From Paenibacillus taiwanensis DSM 18679 (GTDB lineage: Bacteria; Bacillota; Bacilli; Paenibacillales; Paenibacillaceae), in contig NZ_KE384310.1 of the NCBI RefSeq assembly GCF_000425125.1, positions 160,014 to 224,013 on the forward strand: a DNA stretch of 64,000 bases, read 5' to 3'. Positions 60,901 through 64,000 of this stretch are shown here, piece after piece; position 1 is the first letter of the stretch, and each line of letters opens with the position of its first letter. The notes beneath the pieces were generated by a model. The model was given only the letters and a program-made list of their open reading frames with translations. It ran no database searches and had not been told where the DNA came from. A program made the translations under genes and the position numbers.

Positions 60901-62142
60901 GAATACGGTAAGTATGTGACAATGCAGGATAATAACCTAATATCGAAGGGCATGCATAAATTCAAGCGTGGTCTTAACCTTGGAAAAGATTTCGGCTTAG
61001 GGAGCTTAATACTCAAGTACCCAAAGACGCCAGGTGCCATATTAATGAGGGCGCTTGAGTATAGTCCTGCTGGATTCCTGCGTAGTGCTAAGATACTAGC
61101 CGAGCCATGGCTAAGGAATGTTGAACCAAACCCACAAGAAGCAACTATGGCACTATCTCGAGCAATTATTGGTACGTTTGGACTGAGCGGCCTAGGTTAC
61201 TACTTGATGGACAATGATGTAATAACAGGTTCAGCAAGCAAAGACCGAGACATCCGCGAGTTGGAAAAATCAGCAGGTAAAGGCCAGTATCAAGTAAACA
61301 TGACTGCACTTAAACGCTTTGTGGATAGTGGATTTAATCCAAGCAGTACAAAGATACAAGAGGGCGACTTGCTGTACAACTACGACTGGATGCAGCCATT
61401 ATCAATTGCTGTATCGCTTGGAGCCAATGTTAACAAAAATATGAATGATACTAAGGATGGACAGCCATTAGTTACTGGACTTGGTAGCGCAACATATCAG
61501 AGCGTTGGTGGAGCCATTAACACATTGACTGAGCAGTCTTTGCTACAAGGTGTTGTACGAGCAGTAGAGGGCTATCCAGGTCAAACGGTTACAGATAAGT
61601 TGCTGGATATTCTGTCTGATATCCCGTCCTCCTTTGTGCCGACTTTTATGAACCAGATCAAACAGATAGGCGACAACCAACGACGGGAAACATACTCTCC
61701 TGATAAATTCGAGCAGTCGCTCAACAAGGCCAAAGCTAAGGTGCCTGGACTCGCTCAAACGTTACCTGGGCAATACGACACGTTAGGCAAGCCAAAGCAG
61801 CATTACCAAGACAATAACTTATTTAACATCATGCTCAATCCGGGATTCCCAAGTCGTTACACTCTCTCACCAGAGGCAAAATTTATCGTGGACCTAATAA
61901 CAGAGACGGGAGACGAATCACTAGCACCACGAGTGCCTAGCAAAAAAATAGATGGACAGGCGCTTACTGGCGATCAATTTAGCCGATATTCCAAGCGCCA
62001 AGGCGAAGAGACTGCTAAACGCATTAGTAAGATCAAACCAGACCTATCCACGAAGTCTAAAGTTAAGCGCACTGGTAAGGCATTAACAGACGCTGGTAAG
62101 AAGGCCAAGAAAGAAATATCGAAGGAACTGGGGACCCGATGA
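57901..62142 (+). CDS. 1413-aa internal virion / DNA-ejection protein
   Basis: TTG 57901 follows GGGAG by 8 bases; a GTG at 57892 lies in the overlap. The first 80 residues hold three copies of a short motif (DAFSEYVKKRRQQLL, DTFSKTVSAKRDELL, DPFVKHVRNRKMDLG). Then come Pro/Gln-rich linkers, a Gly/Ala-rich amphipathic region (IAGFAANPATGN...GAAFGAAGDLAFGALGSG), long helical parts and one or two hydrophobic segments near residue 1090. This resembles the largest internal protein of podoviruses, which enters the cell with the DNA. No enzymatic motif is seen. Confidence 0.75.
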   Translation: MADAFSEYVKKRRQQLLSGQNDTSDTFSKTVSAKRDELLRSGGGRVPSLPTSMPQVQQPESDPNDPFVKHVRNRKMDLGLIPDTRPKPERLGPPAPVKQPKPLPQMMSQQQPVQSLNPLANSDLIKSTQGDRAAQQRVQDRAKNTVVTQADVNRLAREKQGTTFAEPLLQAVDWALYENPVGQFITRGGHAAAEMVGPTAAIKPTTGNKAVDTVADVAGSIAGFAANPATGNMPGTSLLSGPYKQADAMMRTNMGQKVTQGIANQVGKVAGQRVGQKVAETAVRGGLAGAGQNVAQSAMRGESDVDQLAGAAALGAAFGAAGDLAFGALGSGIKKLMQRNKVPAAEIDEILALPGPRRGLPEGRPEANVGTNRAAPVMDETTMRIEQRVIDEYKALKQQNPNASKRDLYATARERVNNAGNQASSKLQVSDIPEFLRRGRSTEPTVQPIQEPPAPPQPRQRGFLGTVSSSDKTPQGFKDNLGDTTYQPITNADTLRQANGRLNSNVEDATSYVLGDTKFDAEKAATAQRLIDHYNQQGNYKMAVSVAEKAAAEATKAGQAIQALSMYNRLSPEGILIHAQRTAQRVNERIPKGVDKVTVSENMAHDLTNLAAAAQKMTGVKDLSNNVIDIMNRAKAGEKLSPEDSLTVKTFIEEAQQFVKDAGRKPKNPRPPNEPSDKRVKEALITYLDAQEQAAKERLRAKGIRISSNPLDIWADYAIIGATKMAKGTINFADWSAEMIKDLGQDIAPSLRSLYDRSREAFDLSNKKITRSTISQAERLTDKVINKHQLSGDEAEQMRQIAFKVSQLSGEAKTTASQDLQAILQTLDRPGLLKKIDTAQTIGQLLNPKTQVRNVLGNELMYRTERLSKILSTPIDIARSKLTGGPRYVTFRTNNQGEYWRNFMRGAKAGWKGVNVNGLQTQYDLASPAFTSKYNPLTYMEKALGAALKSFDTAAYMRAYNDTMGEMATLDAINRGLKPTKEYVQEFISKADDNIMQMADEYGKYVTMQDNNLISKGMHKFKRGLNLGKDFGLGSLILKYPKTPGAILMRALEYSPAGFLRSAKILAEPWLRNVEPNPQEATMALSRAIIGTFGLSGLGYYLMDNDVITGSASKDRDIRELEKSAGKGQYQVNMTALKRFVDSGFNPSSTKIQEGDLLYNYDWMQPLSIAVSLGANVNKNMNDTKDGQPLVTGLGSATYQSVGGAINTLTEQSLLQGVVRAVEGYPGQTVTDKLLDILSDIPSSFVPTFMNQIKQIGDNQRRETYSPDKFEQSLNKAKAKVPGLAQTLPGQYDTLGKPKQHYQDNNLFNIMLNPGFPSRYTLSPEAKFIVDLITETGDESLAPRVPSKKIDGQALTGDQFSRYSKRQGEETAKRISKIKPDLSTKSKVKRTGKALTDAGKKAKKEISKELGTR

Positions 62143-62153
62143 GGTCCCTTTTT
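62131..62153 (+). terminator. Terminator after the ejection-protein gene
   Basis: GGGACC/GGTCCC stem followed by TTTTT, overlapping the stop codon. Confidence 0.65.
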
Positions 62154-62168
62154 CGTGGAGGGGTGAAC

Positions 62169-62339
62169 ATGATTGAATACGACAAATCAGAGCACAGTTA
62201 CAGCGACTTTGACGACGATACGTTGCTGCTGATTGAATTGTTGATGGGCCCAGAGATACGCAACAAACTATTAATCACTCCCGAGCAGGTGAGGGCGAGT
62301 GTACGACTTTATAGTAGAAACAATAAGCGTGTTATTTAA
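62169..62339 (+). CDS. 56-aa phage protein, unknown function
   Basis: ATG 62169 follows GGAGGGGTGAAC. Acidic start (EHSYSDFDDDTLLLIELL). It overlaps the following gene by 41 bases. Confidence 0.6.
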   Translation: MIEYDKSEHSYSDFDDDTLLLIELLMGPEIRNKLLITPEQVRASVRLYSRNNKRVI

Positions 62340-62847
62340 AAACGGCTTGTCCTTATCATCACTAGGGGCGGTCGTTTTTTTGATACTCAAACAGCGGAAG
62401 ATGAAGCGCAGGTTGCGTCGAGTCTTCCCCTGGATGTTTAGTGATGACCATGAAGTTACGGCGTACATGGGCAACCAGCGCCGCATTATGAACAACCAAG
62501 AGCGCATTATGCGCCATATGGGGGTAGAACCATGTGGAGATACAGAAACATTGAGCAACATGGATCAGACGAACTCAAAGAAATCATCAATATTATCACA
62601 GGTGGCATTCAATCAAAGGAGGTTGTCGTTAATGAGAAATTACAACATAGCACCGATCGTAGTGGCCGTACTAGGAGCCGTTAAGTTGATACTGCAGTCG
62701 TTTAACATTGATGTGATTACAGACGAGCAGATAAATGCTATCGCCAATGGTGCGGCTGCTATTGCTGCAGTGGTCGGCATCATGGTTAGCCCCAAGAAAG
62801 CTAGTACCAAGCAAAGTGTTGATGATCAAAGCCAGTACTATCATTAG
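62299..62847 (+). CDS. Membrane protein reading in frame into the holin (long form)
   Basis: GTG 62299 with AGGTGAGGGCG upstream. Residues 1-31 contain one membrane helix (LFKNGLSLSSLGAVVFLILK), then a basic stretch (KRRLRRVFPWMF) and a helix. No stop separates it from the holin, so a 182-aa long form could be made. The middle (about residues 78-110) reads like out-of-frame sequence, and a separate gene is open in another frame there (62532-62684), so the true end of this gene is uncertain. Confidence 0.5.
   Translation: MYDFIVETISVLFKNGLSLSSLGAVVFLILKQRKMKRRLRRVFPWMFSDDHEVTAYMGNQRRIMNNQERIMRHMGVEPCGDTETLSNMDQTNSKKSSILSQVAFNQRRLSLMRNYNIAPIVVAVLGAVKLILQSFNIDVITDEQINAIANGAAAIAAVVGIMVSPKKASTKQSVDDQSQYYH
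62532..62684 (+). CDS. 50-aa lysis-region protein, overlapping frame
   Basis: ATG 62532 has ATGGGGGTAG 7 bases upstream. The product (MWRYRNIEQHGSDELKEIIN ... VVVNEK) is helical and looks more protein-like than the other frame in this stretch. It overlaps the holin start by 53 bases. It may be a lysis regulator; function unknown. Confidence 0.45.
   Translation: MWRYRNIEQHGSDELKEIINIITGGIQSKEVVVNEKLQHSTDRSGRTRSR
62632..62847 (+). CDS. Holin (phi-LC3 family)
   Basis: 71 aa from ATG 62632, with AAAGGAGG 9 bases upstream. NIAPIVVAVLGAVKLILQSF, then ITDEQINAIANGAAAIAAVV GIM form two membrane segments, the phi-LC3 (PF04531-like) holin pattern, with a charged C-terminus. It makes the membrane lesion that frees the amidase. 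Confidence 0.82.
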   Translation: MRNYNIAPIVVAVLGAVKLILQSFNIDVITDEQINAIANGAAAIAAVVGIMVSPKKASTKQSVDDQSQYYH

Positions 62848-62859
62848 GAGGATACCGGC

Positions 62860-63705
62860 ATGAATATAGTAAAAAAGATTGTCCCCAGTAAGGACAGCCG
62901 CAATGGACAGATACCTAAGATAATCGTCAATCACATATCACTTGGCAGCATGGGAAGCATGTACAATACATTCAGCAATCCCAATAATAGCGCATCCTCA
63001 CACTTCGGCGTGAGCCAAGCCGGTGACATACATCAGTACGTGGAACTGACTGACAACGCTTGGACACAGGGACGCATATTAAATCCCTCAGCGTCAATCA
63101 TAAAGCAACTGCTAGGCAACCCTAACCGTTATGCATGCAGCATCGAACACGAAGGCTATGACGGTCGCAATGGTGATCTAACCGAGACGCAGTTCTGGGC
63201 ATCCTGCTGGCTGCACAAGTATATCCAAACTCAGGTTCAAACCATTTATGGCATCCGTATCCCACTTAACTCACATCAGGTCATTGGACACTATCAAATC
63301 GACAGTGTTAATAAGCCATACTGCCCCGGATTAAAGTTTCCATGGTCTCGACTATACGCCGAACTAGCTGTCGCTGACACCATGTCTATGGAAGAGTACT
63401 CTGAGCGCGTCGAGTATCAGCGTACTGGATCAGGTGCTAAACGTGCAGCAGCTTACGCCATTGCAGAACGTGTGCAAGACCTTGGCAGCAAGCTAGGAGG
63501 TACATGGGACGCAGCCGCACGGATGAAGCTGATGTATCTTGCGCCGGTTGCTGCAACATTAGGAGCTACTGAGACACCGGAGAGTATTGCACAGCGCACA
63601 CTTGAGCTGTGGAAGACGGCACAATCTAATGGCAAGTGGGTGGAAGAGGCTCTACGCAAGTTGCTCCTACTAGAACCTATAATGAAGGAAAAGGGCCTGC
63701 TGTAA
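62860..63705 (+). CDS. N-acetylmuramoyl-L-alanine amidase (endolysin)
   Basis: 281 aa. The N-terminal Amidase_2 fold has zinc ligands in IIVNHISLG, SIEHEGYDG and YCPG with HQVIGHYQIDSVNKPYCPGL. The C-terminal ~100 residues are helical and Ala/Glu-rich and may bind the cell wall. It cleaves the bond between muramic acid and L-alanine. TAGGAGGATACC precedes the ATG. Confidence 0.9.
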   Translation: MNIVKKIVPSKDSRNGQIPKIIVNHISLGSMGSMYNTFSNPNNSASSHFGVSQAGDIHQYVELTDNAWTQGRILNPSASIIKQLLGNPNRYACSIEHEGYDGRNGDLTETQFWASCWLHKYIQTQVQTIYGIRIPLNSHQVIGHYQIDSVNKPYCPGLKFPWSRLYAELAVADTMSMEEYSERVEYQRTGSGAKRAAAYAIAERVQDLGSKLGGTWDAAARMKLMYLAPVAATLGATETPESIAQRTLELWKTAQSNGKWVEEALRKLLLLEPIMKEKGLL

Positions 63706-63720
63706 TGGCAGGCTTTTTTT
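63695..63720 (+). terminator. Terminator of the lysis operon
   Basis: GCCTGC/GCAGGC stem followed by seven T, overlapping the amidase stop. Confidence 0.85.
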
Positions 63721-63882
63721 AGTTTGATAATTTAAAATAAATAACATAAGTGAAATCTGAGTTAAATAATGGACTAAGAAATCTATTAGAATCTGACGAT
63801 ATATAAGTAACATATACTTTAAAGCAATAAGTGGTTACAACTGAACTAAGAATATAGACCTAGTGTGTTGGAATGGAAAATA
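63721..63882. other. AT-rich right end of the phage, no gene seen
   Basis: About 160 bases with no ribosome site and no coding frame; ends at the attP palindrome. Confidence 0.4.
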
Positions 63883-63930
63883 ACTTATAGTTTGGATGTA
63901 CCAACGAGTTAGCACATTCAAACTATAAGT
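63883..63930. other. Intact attP at the phage right end
   Basis: ACTTATAGTTTGGATGT (63883-63899) and ACATTCAAACTATAAGT (63914-63930) are inverted arms, 16 of 17 positions matching, around a 14-base centre. The dinucleotide of symmetry is GA at 63906-63907. The right half is identical to the attL right half. An attR would have host sequence here. Confidence 0.8.
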
Positions 63931-64000
63931 CAGACGTGCTTTCATTTATCCTTGGATATAGCATAAGTTCAAAGTCATCTTCTCTTTGATGCTTCTCTTT
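63906..64000. repeat. Direct repeat, right copy (second integrase 3' end)
   Basis: Identical over all 95 available bases to 26298-26392; cut by the window end. Confidence 0.9.
63923..64000 (-). CDS. Second integrase copy, 3' end only
   Basis: The last 25 codons of a serine integrase identical to that at 26315-27892; the rest is beyond the window. Confidence 0.8.
   Translation of the reverse strand, partial: KEKHQREDDFELMLYPRINESTSDL

Larger units (their letters stand above)
26298..63905. mobile_element. Complete temperate short-tailed (podovirus-like) prophage
   Basis: A 37,608-bp unit between two copies of the integrase crossover dinucleotide. Modules in order: leftward integrase, membrane protein and repressor genes; rightward early genes, replication, late regulator; packaging, head, tail and ejection, lysis. 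Head and tail genes (portal, scaffold, N4-gp56-type capsid, adaptor, tailspike, hub, large internal proteins) are present while tape measure, major tail tube, sheath and baseplate assembly genes are absent, which defines a short tail. All essential genes look intact. Confidence 0.9.

Noticed and set aside
63906..64000. Simple attR site
   Set aside because: The right half is phage sequence and the site is symmetric, so it is attP.

Overview
The window comes from a low-to-mid GC Gram-positive chromosome, most likely Paenibacillus or a close Paenibacillaceae relative. Supporting signs are strong Shine-Dalgarno sites, frequent GTG/TTG starts, Bce/Bcr- and Van-like envelope-stress modules, formate-tetrahydrofolate ligase, a GH130 glycoside phosphorylase and a phage-borne stalk-domain protein of the kind common in Paenibacillus. 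The genus is an inference; no rRNA or tRNA marker is present.

Bases 1-26,297 are host chromosome. In order they carry: an amidohydrolase coupled to a very large GNAT-fusion protein; a secreted papain-like protease with a membrane-anchored partner; a two-component system plus ABC exporter of the peptide-antibiotic resistance type; a lone ABC ATPase; GntR and TetR regulators; a zinc-ribbon protein; a thiamine-binding-type protein; fhs; an acetate transporter; a lactococcin-972-type bacteriocin locus whose precursor gene is frameshifted and whose membrane component is split in two; a GH130 enzyme with a LacI regulator; and a VanRS-like pair followed by a D,D-carboxypeptidase.

Bases 26,298-63,905 are one complete 37.6-kb temperate phage genome. 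The leftward side holds a large serine integrase, a DUF2569 membrane protein, an XRE gene and a CI-like repressor. A SOS (LexA) box sits between the divergent XRE gene and a 48-aa gene. The rightward early region runs Cro, Bro-N antirepressor, many small genes, a Sak4-like ATPase, SSB, a DnaD-type initiator containing an iteron array (probable origin), a homing endonuclease, a RusA resolvase and an ArpU-like late regulator. The late region encodes TerS, TerL, portal, scaffold, N4-gp56-type capsid, adaptor, SGNH tailspike, beta-rich hub, ejection-type proteins, holin and amidase. No tape measure, tail tube or sheath is seen, so this is a short-tailed (podovirus-like) temperate phage.

The most notable items are: (1) a textbook -1 frameshift site, A AAA AAC directly before the TGA stop and followed by a 16-bp GNRA-capped hairpin, that joins a 521-aa internal virion protein to a glucosaminidase-like domain; (2) a right boundary that is an intact attP palindrome running into a second integrase copy, implying a tandem prophage or a circular-form assembly join; (3) a hidden 27-aa holin-like type I toxin with a convergent antisense RNA; (4) helically phased iterons inside the initiator gene; (5) a second slippery stop, A AAA AAG TAA, joining a 72-aa protein to a small HTH domain; and (6) recurrent intrinsic terminators inside the late operon.
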